DNA of 64,000 bases from Margaritispora aquatica. Lineage: Eukaryota > Ascomycota > Leotiomycetes > Helotiales > Discinellaceae. The position numbers were made by a program, and so were the translations under genes. Location of the stretch: positions 620,001-684,000 of the forward strand of contig VJWN01000010.1 in the NCBI GenBank assembly GCA_007644065.1, written 5' to 3'. This document shows, in pieces, positions 1-10,250 of this stretch; within the stretch, counting starts at the first letter, position 1, and each line of letters begins with the position of its first letter. Below the pieces are notes generated by a model. The model was not told where the DNA came from. It ran no database searches and saw nothing but the letters and a program-made list of their open reading frames with translations.

Positions 1-623
1 TTTCCGTCAAGCTAGAATAGACACATCTGAAATACAATGCACTCATGTGTATTCTTGGAATGTGCGTACGTATACTGGAATGCTCTCAATAAATAAGCAT
101 GATCATGATGACATGATGTCACGCCCCAACTCTGAAATGTGGACGGAGCTTCAAAAGTGGACATTCCGCCCCCTATTCTTGGATTCGCAATCCACTTTAC
201 CACTTCCAACTCCAAACTCTGCCGAAAATCGCCACAGGTCTTTCCACCCTCCTGCTACTTTCAAAAGCGGCATCGGGGTCGTGAAGGCTGTCAATTCGAG
301 TTAAACTCTAACCCGATATCCGTAAATGTACCTACTAACAAAGCGGAAACACTTGATGGCCCATATTTTAGGGCCGGCAAGCCACGATTTATGGATGTTG
401 CGTCTTGACGGCAGCGATTGAGTTGCGCGTCCTATGCGTGGAGCACTCTTTGAAATATGGAGTCCTGACGTATGGTTAATTGTTTTTGAGCTGAAGCTGC
501 TGGGGATGTCAACCTTTTGAGATGTATATCTAGGGCTGAGGTCTCCCCCTAGCCATTCTCTTTCTATCTAAACTTCCTCGTATAACAACTTCCGCCCAAG
601 CATAATCAATCTCAAACTTCATC
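1..623. other. 5' flank without a convincing gene
   Basis: Short open frames occur here but none has coding character, a splice pattern or a recognisable domain. The last 100 bases are pyrimidine-rich and end at the start codon of the glycine-rich gene, so they are its likely promoter and leader. Confidence 0.5.
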
Positions 624-1232
624 ATGGGAATCATCGGAAAGATCGTTCATAAGGTCGAGGAGCGCCGTGAACACAAGAACCATGAAGGGAATGGATATCA
701 AAATGTGCCTGGTTTGGCTTCTATATACTCTTCAACTCATACTAACATTGGATAGAACGGTCCTCCACCCCAACAGAACCACTCAGGCGGTATAGGAGGC
801 CCTTCACAACATATCAGTGGTCCCCAACACGGCAACGGAGTAAGTTTCGGCGGTCTTTTGGGCAAGCACTATGGCTCACATCATGACAAGGGACCTCAGC
901 AAGGCTTTGGAGGACCTCAAAGTAGTCAGGGAGGATTCGGTGGGCCGGGCCAACATCAAGGAGGTGGTTTCGGTGGACACGAGGGACACCATGGAGGAGG
1001 TGGTGGACAGGGCTTTGGTGGTCCGGGTGGACATCAGGGAGGAGGAGGAGGATTGGGAGGCCAACAAGGAGGTCACTTCGGCAGTCCAGGGGGTAGAATG
1101 GGTGGATCAGGATTTGGAGGAAATGAGGGACATCACGGGGGTGGAGGTTTTGGTGGACAAGGAGGCCCTCATGGAGGCGGTGGGCCAGGAGGTCAACATG
1201 GAGGTACAGGAGGGCCTGGTGGCAGATGGTAG
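624..1232 (+). CDS. Small glycine/histidine/glutamine-rich protein
   Basis: Two exons, 624-704 and 756-1232, giving about 185 residues. The N-terminus (MGIIGKIVHKVEERREHKN) is short, basic and amphipathic. The rest is low-complexity GGFGG, GGHQGG and GPGGQ repeats. No enzyme domain or signal peptide is visible. The intron is required because reading through meets an in-frame TAG that is the acceptor itself. Only the weak donor GTGCCT at 705 keeps frame; the neighbouring GT at 712 leads to a frameshift and a stop near 885. A GTAAGT at 840 could start an optional in-frame 60-nt intron. Function is unknown. Such proteins occur in fungi as stress-induced or disordered proteins, but that is only analogy. 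Confidence 0.7.
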
Positions 1233-1803
1233 TTCTCTTTGTTATGATATCCCTTGGGTTGGCGTTAAGTGTTATACCTGGCTAACCTAGACTTGAGAAC
1301 AAAATTCAATCACAAATTATTCTACTGAACAGTTGAATGAGTAGATACCTCCTTTCAGATACAGGCAGGATTCCGGCAAGAGGTGCTGAGGGATGATAGA
1401 GAGAGTGAAGACGACTAAGAGGGTGCCTAATGTAAATGGAAAAATTGAAATTATGCACATGTGATATTCTCGCTTACTGAATGACAGGTCGTGACCCGAA
1501 ACCTCAACCTATTTCAAGCTTTGTAGTTATGTCTTAGAACAATATCTGCAGTATTTTCTTATTCATCAAACCAACACATTCCGATCTTTATCATTATGAG
1601 CGAATATGAAGGTTTTTCCTCATAGCTCCATGTTCCAACCGACTACATGAGCAAGTTGCTGCAATTCAGCCTAGTAACTTCTGTCAAATAAACACCCTGA
1701 CAACATCGACCATCTGACACGTTGAATTCACCGCTCTGTGAGGCCCAACAATCCAATTCAGTGTCGTGTAATAATATGATGCCCAGAATGTCTTGCAAAT
1801 AGC
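1233..1803. other. Convergent intergenic region
   Basis: AT-rich sequence between the 3' ends of the glycine-rich gene and the small secreted-protein gene on the other strand. I see no gene or repeat in it. Confidence 0.5.
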
Positions 1804-2301
1804 TCATCTATAAAGCGGCTTACTATCATGCACCGGTGGAACAACAGCATCATCTAAATACTGTTCTACATACATCCTATCCTTTCCATCAAAACCTATC
1901 TCTGTGGGTGTGTAATAACCTGGACTAATTGTCGTCTGCGCAACATTTGAGATGAGATCCAAGGAAATGCTCATAGATGACAATATTCCAGGACCTGGCG
2001 TCAAAGGCAGTACCCAGACGAGAATGCCAGTACTTTGGTTATGCACCGACTCAACAGGACTGCCGAATGAAGAGGTATTGAAGTTGAAGACTGAAGGATT
2101 GATGGGGCGAGGAATGCGACGGTCCCCAGTGCAGAGACCTTCGACAGCAGGCACTTTGTGACAGGCATAAAGTGCGGAGCCGTTGATAGTCTTGTTGCGG
2201 CTTAGAACAAGTAGGTGAAAGAGAGGCGATTTTATGGTTATAAGATGAATTTGAGCAGTTATACAAGCGATCAAGAAGGTGAGGATTAGTTGGTGGTACA
2301 T
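1804..2301 (-). CDS. Small secreted protein of unknown function
   Basis: A single-exon frame of 165 residues, reading the minus strand from ATG at 2301. I chose this internal start because it begins directly with a hydrophobic stretch (MYHQLILTFLIACITAQIHL) that looks like a signal peptide or anchor; the frame is open further upstream, but that extension is polar and not signal-like. After the leader there is a region with FHLLVLSRNKTINGSALYAC and CHKVPAVEGLCTG, then a beta-rich stretch ending in a polar tail. The two Cys in the ACH and GLC context resemble a fungal secreted family (DUF7907-like). That family assignment is from memory and unverified. The protein is likely exported. No catalytic motif is visible. 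Confidence 0.6.
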   Translation of the reverse strand: MYHQLILTFLIACITAQIHLITIKSPLFHLLVLSRNKTINGSALYACHKVPAVEGLCTGDRRIPRPINPSVFNFNTSSFGSPVESVHNQSTGILVWVLPLTPGPGILSSMSISLDLISNVAQTTISPGYYTPTEIGFDGKDRMYVEQYLDDAVVPPVHDSKPLYR

Positions 2302-2733
2302 ATTGGTGGTTGCCGTGCCTGATCGTGCGATTACCTGGAAGTGTTGGGAATGTATGTCGGGATATTTAGAATACAGCAACTGGGCATTTTCTCTGTAAAG
2401 AGGTGTTTGCTTTACATTAGGTTGGTCGGTGGCACAAGATTTCGTGCTTTGGAGTACAAAATCGTATACTGAAGGCAAGCAAACACGAAGTGTTCCTCGA
2501 GGTGGTGAAAGTCAACGTTTGAGGCTATACACCAACCTCAGGAACTACCTGCCGAGCTACCTCGTAGAACGATGTGTAGCAAATTCTTTGGAGCTTGGTA
2601 GATTAGTCGAAACAAAACAGCCAATTTGGAATGGCGATTCTTCTTGCTCACAGATGTTAGTCTCATAGACTGGTATGTCGCGACATTGACATCACTTCAT
2701 ATTTTCGTGGCAAAAGTCCTGAGACTTCCAAGA

Positions 2734-2841
2734 CGAACTGATCTTCTAAAGCAAACTGATCTTCCAAAGCGAACTGATCTTCCATGATGAACTAATCTTC
2801 CAACCCGAACTGATCTTCCATGATGAACTGATCGCATGATC
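2734..2841. repeat. 18-bp minisatellite, six units
   Basis: Six head-to-tail units with consensus close to CGAACTGATCTTCCATGA begin at 2734, 2752, 2770, 2788, 2806 and 2824. The last unit is degenerate. The array is not in a coding frame and lies upstream of the small secreted-protein gene on the minus strand. Confidence 0.9.
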
Positions 2842-4477
2842 GACATTATAGAAATCACTAATATTGTTTTCTTACCACAGATGGCTAACCGACTTCAATA
2901 ATATTATTTCAAAGTAAACTACAATTTTCTCTTGGAAATATAATACACTAGAACTGGTGCTTTGTAGCTTCTCATCTTCTCCATACTCACGACATAATCA
3001 AGGAAGTGTCGTCATTATCATCCTGTTGATCAGCGTTTAAGGTAGCCAAAGTGGAAGTATCATGCTATGTTTGCTAGCGAACTGAGCGCTTCTTGAACTA
3101 AGATCACCCTCCCCCCCTCCAAAAAAAAAAGGTTTTCTTATTATTAGAAATTACTAGCGATTGGAGATAAAAGAACCATTCAAGGTTATGCTTAAAAATT
3201 GACACAAATTGCTTTTCGGCAAAAGGATATGGCGATTGCTATGATTGCCCAAAAGAGAATCTTACCAAGAACTAACGCAAGGAAGCCTAAGCTTTGATAC
3301 ATAAATAGCTAATGTGTTAGGAAAGCAGAAATTGCCACTGAAGTATCATCAACTGATCCATCTCTTGAAGATTCTTCGGTCCATAAATGAAGAAACTAGA
3401 GACCGGACAGAGAAAATCTTGATTCACGTTCGTCGGCGAGAGCGAGAGATTGTGTTCTGTATGCTAGTCTTTGTCTATTGTTTGTCTTAGAATCGAACTG
3501 AGATGACGAGAAGCGAGTGGGGTTTTCATGTGATCTTCGTGTCTGAACCCATTAGCGGACTTCGAACTTTTCGGCTTGAAGTCATGAGCTTCCCCGAAAC
3601 CTCATCCGGCTTTGCCACTGTTCTTGAAGATCCGGATAATCTTTCTCAAAATCATGTTCTGGAAGTCTTGCCGCTGCGGCAAAGTTCGGGGAGGCGTGGA
3701 GCTGTGGCATGTATACCACGTTTTGATCTCCCTTGAAGTCTCCAATCAGTCCAACCCCTCATACCACACAACAACAATTGCCATACCAAGGTTACCGTTA
3801 CCGTTTCGATATCGATCTTGATTACTCCGTCTCCGATAGTTCGCATGAAAACAGATTTTTAGTTCTTTTTCCAACACCAGAGACATGGCCGCAGATGTGT
3901 GGCTACTATCTATGCGACTTATCCTAAGACGGTCTTGAGGCTTCACCTCTTTCCGTCAATGAGTGGTTTAGATTCCAATCGATATTCGACATGCCCATCT
4001 ACGCCTGCGTATTCATGTGTGTTATGCTACTTTCTATGAATCACGCATGCTGCTTCTCATTTCAAAAGTGCATCCTTTGGGATATTCCAGCCTACCCGAT
4101 TCCCATTTCCTATCACCTCTCATCATGTTTCAATTCTATTACATGATATAGACAATCCATCAGATCATCGCATGATTTTCCACACCTTTCGACGACTATG
4201 CTGTACCCATTCCTCCGTCCATTTTCTCTCCTCGCTTAGCCCCCTCTTTCCGCCAAGACTGCAAGATCGTTGGTGGCACGTTTAGAATGTCTTAAAGCCA
4301 TCATGTCTCACAATGCGACTTACACATGTCTGGAATGAAGTTATCGAGACATGTTCGGTGAAATCAATGATAATCATGGTTCAGTTCTTTCCTTTTGAAG
4401 TAATCGCCCCCAAAAGCCTAACTCCCAGGTGTGGGAGCAACAATGCCTCCATCTTCGTAAGTCTCTGTCTGTCTGTC

Positions 4478-4485
4478 TATATAAG
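4478..4485 (+). promoter_or_regulatory. TATA box of the CAP gene
   Basis: TATATAAG lies 55 bp upstream of the ATG at 4540 and directly follows a GTCT repeat. Position and sequence fit a core promoter element. Confidence 0.6.
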
Positions 4486-4539
4486 TCCTCTTGCAACCCG
4501 CAACTTTATTCGAATCCATCAAACAATCCAACAGCCAAG

Positions 4540-6624
4540 ATGAAGAACCTCTTGCTCATTGTAACTTTAGCCTTGACAGTCAACTGCGGCGTCGTTGAGA
4601 GACACGGGGGAGACAGACACGCAGGAGATAGACACCCAGGAGGAAGACGCGCAGAAGCCCTAGATGTTGGAAAATCGGTCCCAGCGAAGGTTTGCCATAG
4701 GACCAAGCGCCCTAAAAAGAATCCAAAGTGTACCTACCGGTCATCGCAAGAAACGGTAGTTCCAACCATTTCCCCATTGGTGGTTACAGGCACTGGGCAG
4801 CCTGTTCAGAATTCTCGGACATCCTCGTCATCAGCAGTGAGCGCTGGGGTCTCAACTGCAGTATCTGTAGTCAAGTCCTCGTCAACCTCGAGCTCGCCAA
4901 TACCCAGCGCAGCTTCTTCGACCGTAAAGCCATCTATGACTTCGTCAAAATTGACGCAGGGATCTTCAAGTAGTAAGTTAACTTCTTTCAATCAATGAAT
5001 GGGGATTCTGACCAAACCTGTAGGCTCAGTTACCTCAAAGCCCCTGTCATCCTCTTCTTCAGGAACAAAGTCAAGCAGTAAGATCAATAGTTCTAGACGT
5101 CACCTCCTCACTAACCCGGTTCCGCGAAAGGTTCAAATGCATCTATTATGCCTTCATCAACCTCTGCAGCCTCTGCATCAATCAAGCCGGTCTCACCAAC
5201 GAGAATGAGTTCCTCAAGTCTGCAAGTGTCGTTTTCTGCTGCCTCGAAACTATCCTCGAGCACGATAGTCATCTCCTCTTCGATTAAGGGGTCATCGATG
5301 TCAAGCTCAAAGTCTTCAAGCATCGCGCCATCGCCTTCGAGCATTGTTAGCTCCACGGTTAGTAAGTCTCTAAGCATTGCGCAATTGCCTTTGAGCACTA
5401 TTAGATCCACGACCAGCAAGTCCTCAAGCATCGTGCTATCATCCTCGAGCACTATTAGCTCCACGGTTAGCCAGTCTCTAAGCATTGCGCCATTACCTTC
5501 GAGCGTTGTCAGCTCCACGGTCAGCAAGTCTTCAAGCATCGCGCCATCGCCTTCGAGCATTGTTAGCTCCACGGTTAGTAAGTCTCTAAGCATTGCGCAA
5601 TTGCCTTTGAGCACTATTAGATCCACGACCAGCAAGTCCTCAAGCATCGTGCTATCATCCTCGAGCACTATTAGCTCCACGGTTAGCCAGTCTCTAAGCA
5701 TTGCGCCATTACCTTCGAGCGTTGTCAGCTCCACGGTCAGCAAGTCTTCAAGCATCGCGCCATCGCCTTCGAGCATTGTTAGCTCTACGATTAGTCAGTC
5801 TTCAAGCATCGTGCCATTACCTTCGAGCATTGTCAGCTCCACGGTCAGCAAGTCTTCAAGCATCGCGCCCTCACCCTCGAGCATTATCAGCTCCAGCACC
5901 TCGGCAATGACATCTTCCAGCACTAAAGCCTCCTCTTCTTTCATCACTTCAACCTCAGCAAAGGCTTCATCCACAATTGGCGGATCCATACCAAGTGATT
6001 ATCCAGCTATCGGCCTGTATTATCATAACAAGCATCGTACCAATCACTCCGCCTCTGATCTCGTCTGGAATCCTGCACAGGCTATCACAGCTGCTAAGAT
6101 CGCTATTACCTGTGTCTTTGCGCATAAAATGTAAGTGACCCATGCAACGTCAACATAGAGCAGGCTGACAGATCTCTCTAGGGATGTCGATGGAGGCGGC
6201 TACGGACAGAACTTGGCAGCCCAAGGATTTAGCGGAGATGTCGCTGCAATGGACCCGAAAGTCATGCTCGCTCGTTCTATCACTAGACAATGGTACTATG
6301 GTGAAGTCAATGCCTTTTTGCCATCTTACTATGGGGAGGCAGATCCAGCTCCGAGCACGTTCCCTTTGTGGGGTCATTTCTCTCAGGTGGTCTGGATGTC
6401 AACTTCGTCTGTGGGCTGCGCCTCACAATATTGTCCCCTTGGCACGATATTTCCTGACTTTGCAAGTTGGTTTACTGTGTGTAATTATATGGAACCTGGT
6501 AGGTTTTCCCTCGCGAAGTTGCCTGCTGGGCTAGGCTGACGTGTGCGTGATAGGAAACTGGGGTGGGGAGTATGGTTCAAATATTGGGCGTCCACTTGGA
6601 CAGCCTACAATTTCCACGCCTTAA
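4540..6624 (+). CDS. Secreted CAP/PR-1-like protein with Ser-rich tandem-repeat stalk
   Basis: Five exons, 4540-4972, 5024-5077, 5131-6130, 6182-6498 and 6554-6624, joined in frame to 624 residues. Residues 1-17 (MKNLLLIVTLALTVNCG) are a signal peptide. Next come a His/Arg-rich segment with RHGGDRHAGDRH and a long Ser/Thr-rich, probably O-glycosylated stalk. Residues about 223-420 are eleven 18-residue repeats. The C-terminal CAP domain (about 450-620) shows HNKHRTNH, GQNLAAQG, WGHFSQVVWMS and VCNYMEPGNW, matching the sterol-binding CAP/SCP/PR-1 fold (fungal Pry proteins). Expected location is the cell wall or medium. The role is likely lipid or sterol binding, or interaction with the environment. 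The family call is firm; the biological role is inference. Confidence 0.88.
5313..5906 (+). repeat. 54-bp coding tandem repeat, 11 units, with exact 216-bp duplication
   Basis: Eleven 54-bp units encode 18-residue repeats of the type SSSIAPSPSSIVSSTVSK inside the CAP protein. Units 1-4 (5313-5528) and 5-8 (5529-5744) appear identical base for base, so a four-unit block has been duplicated recently. The last three units have diverged. Confidence 0.93.
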
Positions 6625-7610
6625 GTGTGTTATGTTTGAAAGAGAGAAAGATGCTTGATGGGACAAAGTTTAAAGAGAGATATTAGAAACACTCTACAGT
6701 TCTATTTCAACGATGAGCATGTGTACAAGATGAGTTTTTAAACGTTTTGAAAGTATGGCTTTGTTTGCAACTTCTTTTCGGCCTCTTTTAATGTTCTTTT
6801 TTTATGTTCATCGCAGCTTAAAACACGGTAGAAATCGAAATCTCGAATTTCAACCAGAAAATTTCCAAAATTCATTATTCAAAATCAAGCACACCTAAAA
6901 TCTTGCTCCACACAGCCGCCAATTGGAATGCTAAACAAACTGAAACAAACTCTGGCAATATCTTTTTTTTTTGTGGATAGGAACGGATTCAATACAGTAG
7001 GTATATGATTCGTTCCTATGATGCAAACCGGCCGACGACGACAGCTGCTTGATGTAAGGTCTTGCTCGTCTTAAGCTGCCATAAGTTACAGCCTACATCT
7101 TGAAATACCCTCTGTTTTCAAGCACTTGCTAGGAAGTTATACTCGTAATCAAATGAGTAATATAAACAAAACATAAGCTCGTAAAGCAGAATAATTGAAC
7201 GCAATCATGAAGAGAAATCGCAACATGTTATATGGTAACCCCACTAAGATTAACATTGACATCAACATCGAAAGCTCTTAATTTTCGCATGAGGCAGCTT
7301 CCACACATTCGAACAGCAACGCGTTTCTGATCCAGGTGCGAAGAATCACGTATGCTCTCGGCCTCACTCCTTGACAAGCTGAACATCCAGTTCGAACAAA
7401 GGGATGCCAAGAAACTGATGAGTGAGAAGAGGCTGTGGCGGGGTATCGGAGCACAGCCTCAAAGTGATTCCAGGTGATACACAAGAAGGATTCACAACAA
7501 CTTAACTACGACGACGGAAATCCCTTTTCGTTTTATTGCCTCGTCGTCTTTTATTTCTGATTTCCTGTCATTTGCTGCATATTTCTGCAACTCTTCAAGA
7601 CACAATAATC
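6625..7610. other. Intergenic region
   Basis: No supported gene. The sequence is AT-rich with a T10 tract near 6963. The final 100 bases are the pyrimidine-rich leader of the WW-domain gene. Confidence 0.5.
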
Positions 7611-9012
7611 ATGGCAGGTCCTGCAACGTGAGTATCAACAACCCCTCCATTCCAATCTCAAACACACCGTTCACCTTTCAGCCCTGCTCTATTCTACGTG
7701 GTAAACAATAAACAAATACTGACTTTTGCTTGGAATGATAGTCCGGGTCAAGAAGGTCCTTCCTACGCACCTCCTCAACTCCCCGAAGGCTGGATCCCGC
7801 AATGGGACGCTGTCTCGAAGAAATACTACTTCGTGCAGCTTTCGACTGGCGCTTCGCAATGGGAGACACCTACGCACGCTGCGCCAACAGGACCTACGCC
7901 TCAAGCTACACCGCAGGGAGTTGAGCATCCTTATGGTACGCCTGGACAGGGATATGGTTCAGAGATGCAAGCTGGTGACGGCACGAGGGGCGTTGGTGGA
8001 CCAGAAGGTGACAGGAGTTTGGGTGGTGACTTGGGTGTATGTTGTTGCTCTCGCCCAGATTGAGAAGGCAGATAAGGATATAGAATGCTGATGATGGACA
8101 GAAAATGGCCATGAACCAGTTCCTTGGCGGTGGCAAACCATCGAAGAACTCTAGCAGTGGAGGCAGCAACCCGCTCCTAGGTCTCGCGGGATCATTCTTG
8201 GGAGGTGGAAGCAAACCACATGGTGGAAGCAGTGGAGGGAACAGCGCTGTTACTGGTATCGCAGGCGCATTGATGGGAAGCTTCATGGGTGGTGGAAAGA
8301 AGCCTGAGCAACATGGTCAGAATCAAAATTATTCAGGAGGACAACAGCAGGCAAGTCAGGGAGGATTAATGGGAAGCTTGGGAGGCATGTTTGGTGGTGG
8401 TCATCAGCAGAGCAATCAGGTATAGTTCCTACACCCTTCATTATGGAGTCAATACTGATTTCCTGCTAGGGCAGCAGCTATGGTTATTCTTCTTCAGGCG
8501 GTGGACATGATGGTGGATATTCTGGATCAGCTCCACCCACTTCGTATCAACCAGGTGCTGCTACACAAGGTTCTTATAATCAACCTCAGCAACATCAACA
8601 GCCGGGCCAACAACAACATTATGGCCAGGGACAGTCACAACCGCAGTACGGAGCCCAACAGTCCTATGGTGGATCGCCAGCAGGCACACCTGCATATGGA
8701 GGCAATTCACAACCTCAATACGGAGCCCCTGCTTCTCAACCTCAATATGGTGCTCCTTCACCTGCTGGGCAGCCTCCCTTTGGTGGCATCCAGCATCAAG
8801 ACACATATGGAGGCCACCAACAAGCTTCGGCACCCAGCTATGGTTCAGGCGGAACTTATGGACAACCTCAACATGGCCAACCACAGCATGGACAGCCACC
8901 GTATGGCCAGCACCCCCCTCCTCCAAACCAGCAAGGCAGTTATGGTCCCCCAGGCGGATACCCAGGTCAGCAGCAAGGGCAACAAGGGCAGCAAGGACAA
9001 CAGCGGTGGTAA
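7611..9012 (+). CDS. WW-domain protein with Gly/Gln/Tyr-rich prion-like tail
   Basis: Four exons, 7611-7627, 7742-8036, 8102-8419 and 8470-9012, give 390 residues. After a 5-codon first exon, residues 15-50 form a WW domain: LPEGWIPQWD, then KKYYFVQLS, then ASQWETP, with both signature Trp and the central aromatic pair. WW domains bind proline-rich or PPxY ligands. The middle is Gly/Ser-rich, with repeats of LxGSFxGGG type. The last exon is a Q/G/Y/P-rich segment with QPQYGAP and GQPQHGQP repeats that resembles prion-like, phase-separating sequence. No membrane segment or enzyme domain is seen. The gene converges with the next one, whose 3' end lies 123 bp away. The exact partner and role are unknown. 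Confidence 0.83.
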
Positions 9013-9135
9013 TCTAATGACGGAACGAATTCGACGATCGTTTGACAGTGGTTTTTTACTTAGAGCGATATCCAGCCATTGCATTCGTGCACGCTTGTAG
9101 TTATAATGACGCCTGAATCTTGACAGCTATCTCCT

Positions 9136-9888
9136 TTATGATGTCTTCTTTTCGTCGTTTATACTTTGCTGTGCTATCACGCTCAGATGATCGCTAATAT
9201 ATTTTGACAAGAACCAGCTTCCAATAGCGATGAAAGCAATATACCCCACAGTTGGCACCAGTGTTCTAGGCAGGACGTTGAATAAGAACGGATCGAGGAT
9301 AATATCAACAAAGACAGGTGGGACATGTTTCATCAAAGTCCTGTTCGTAGTATAATAGTTTGCAGCTGTATGGACTTGCAAGAACAAAGTCGAAGCATCA
9401 TATGAATGCATGGTTGGATCTCGAGTAAAGCTTCTCTGTAAGTTTTCAGTAGATTCTTGGCGTGCTTGCGAGAACTGTGCAAGAGACGTGATCAATTCTG
9501 GTGTGTTGAATACAGTCGAAAGGTCATAAGTCTCCATGCGAAAAGAAGTTGGTTGCTATGACTGTATTAGCCCTGATGATACGTCAAATATTAGCAAGCT
9601 TACAGTAGCCGCCCAGCATATTCTGACTTCATATCTTTGACCCTCCTGAAGACCTTCGAGTAAGTACCACGATGGCTGTCCGTATTTTGAGGAGTTGGTG
9701 GGGAAATCTGCGCGGATATGGGTTCTCAGGGACCAAGATAGCGGGGAGAGAGCTTTGAGTTTGAGGTCTTGGAGTGCAGGATGTTCAACTGGAATCTGTA
9801 CATTGACTGGACCAAGAAATATGGTCTTTTCAGTGTTGCAGAATATCCCAGATACTTGTATCAACAGAAATACCAAAAATGTAAACAT
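9136..9888 (-). CDS. Conserved secretory-pathway membrane protein, function unknown
   Basis: Two exons on the minus strand, 9888-9604 and 9555-9136, with a 48-nt intron (GTAAGC donor) make 234 residues. The N-terminus (MFTFLVFLLIQVSGIFC) is a signal peptide. A beta-rich luminal region follows, with SPLSWSLRTHIRADFP, PSWYLLEGL and RYEVRICWAATQPTSF, which looks like a fibronectin III-like module. Near the C-terminus, LVPTVGYIAFIAIGSWFLSK is a single transmembrane helix followed by a short basic tail. The layout suggests a type I ER or Golgi protein. I recognise it as a fungal conserved type but cannot name it. It is divergent from alpha-tubulin with a 362-bp shared promoter. Confidence 0.78.
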
Positions 9889-10250
9889 TCTGTCTTGAGT
9901 GTTGCGAGGAGTGTTGATATTCCAATGAGAGCTTCAAATCTCACAAATGTCACCAAAGTGCCACAGCCTTGCTCTAATCTGAAGCTTCGGCCAATAGTTC
10001 AGGGGGATTCCTCATATGGACTAGCGGCAGGTTCAACGCCTTCTGATTTGTACAGCGTTTTGTTTATGCACGGGCAAGCACGACCCACCCAAGCGAAAAC
10101 AGATTCCCCTGCTCCTGAACTTCCCCACTACTTTCTATCCATCTTAAGTTCGCAGACCGCAACCTCAACCTCACCTTTGTCTTCAGCAATTAATATTCGC
10201 TGAACATCTACCTTCTTACCTTGTTTACCATCCGATAAAGACAAGACATC
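9889..10250. promoter_or_regulatory. Divergent promoter region of membrane protein and alpha-tubulin genes
   Basis: 362 bp separate the two start codons. The alpha-tubulin side is rich in C and T tracts, a common feature of strongly expressed fungal genes. No specific binding site stands out. Confidence 0.45.

Larger units (their letters stand above)
2302..4539. other. Long intergenic region with a minisatellite
   Basis: About 2.2 kb without a supported gene. It holds an 18-bp tandem repeat at 2734-2841, an A10 tract near 3121, and the TATA-containing promoter of the CAP gene at its right end. The small open frames at 3503-3946 overlap on both strands and show no domain. Confidence 0.5.

Noticed and set aside
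5111..5776. Long minus-strand open frame with LEDLLTVEL-type repeats
   Set aside because: It is the mirror of the coding 54-bp repeat in the CAP gene; length is due to repeat periodicity divisible by three, with no independent start or splice support.
5313..5906. Regular repeats resembling a CRISPR array
   Set aside because: Units are contiguous without unique spacers and code in frame for a Ser-rich stalk; the genome is eukaryotic.
8480..9100. Plus-strand 206-codon frame rich in Asn, His and Leu
   Set aside because: Out-of-frame reading of the last WW-gene exon, whose correct frame encodes the Q/G-rich tail and ends in QQRW.
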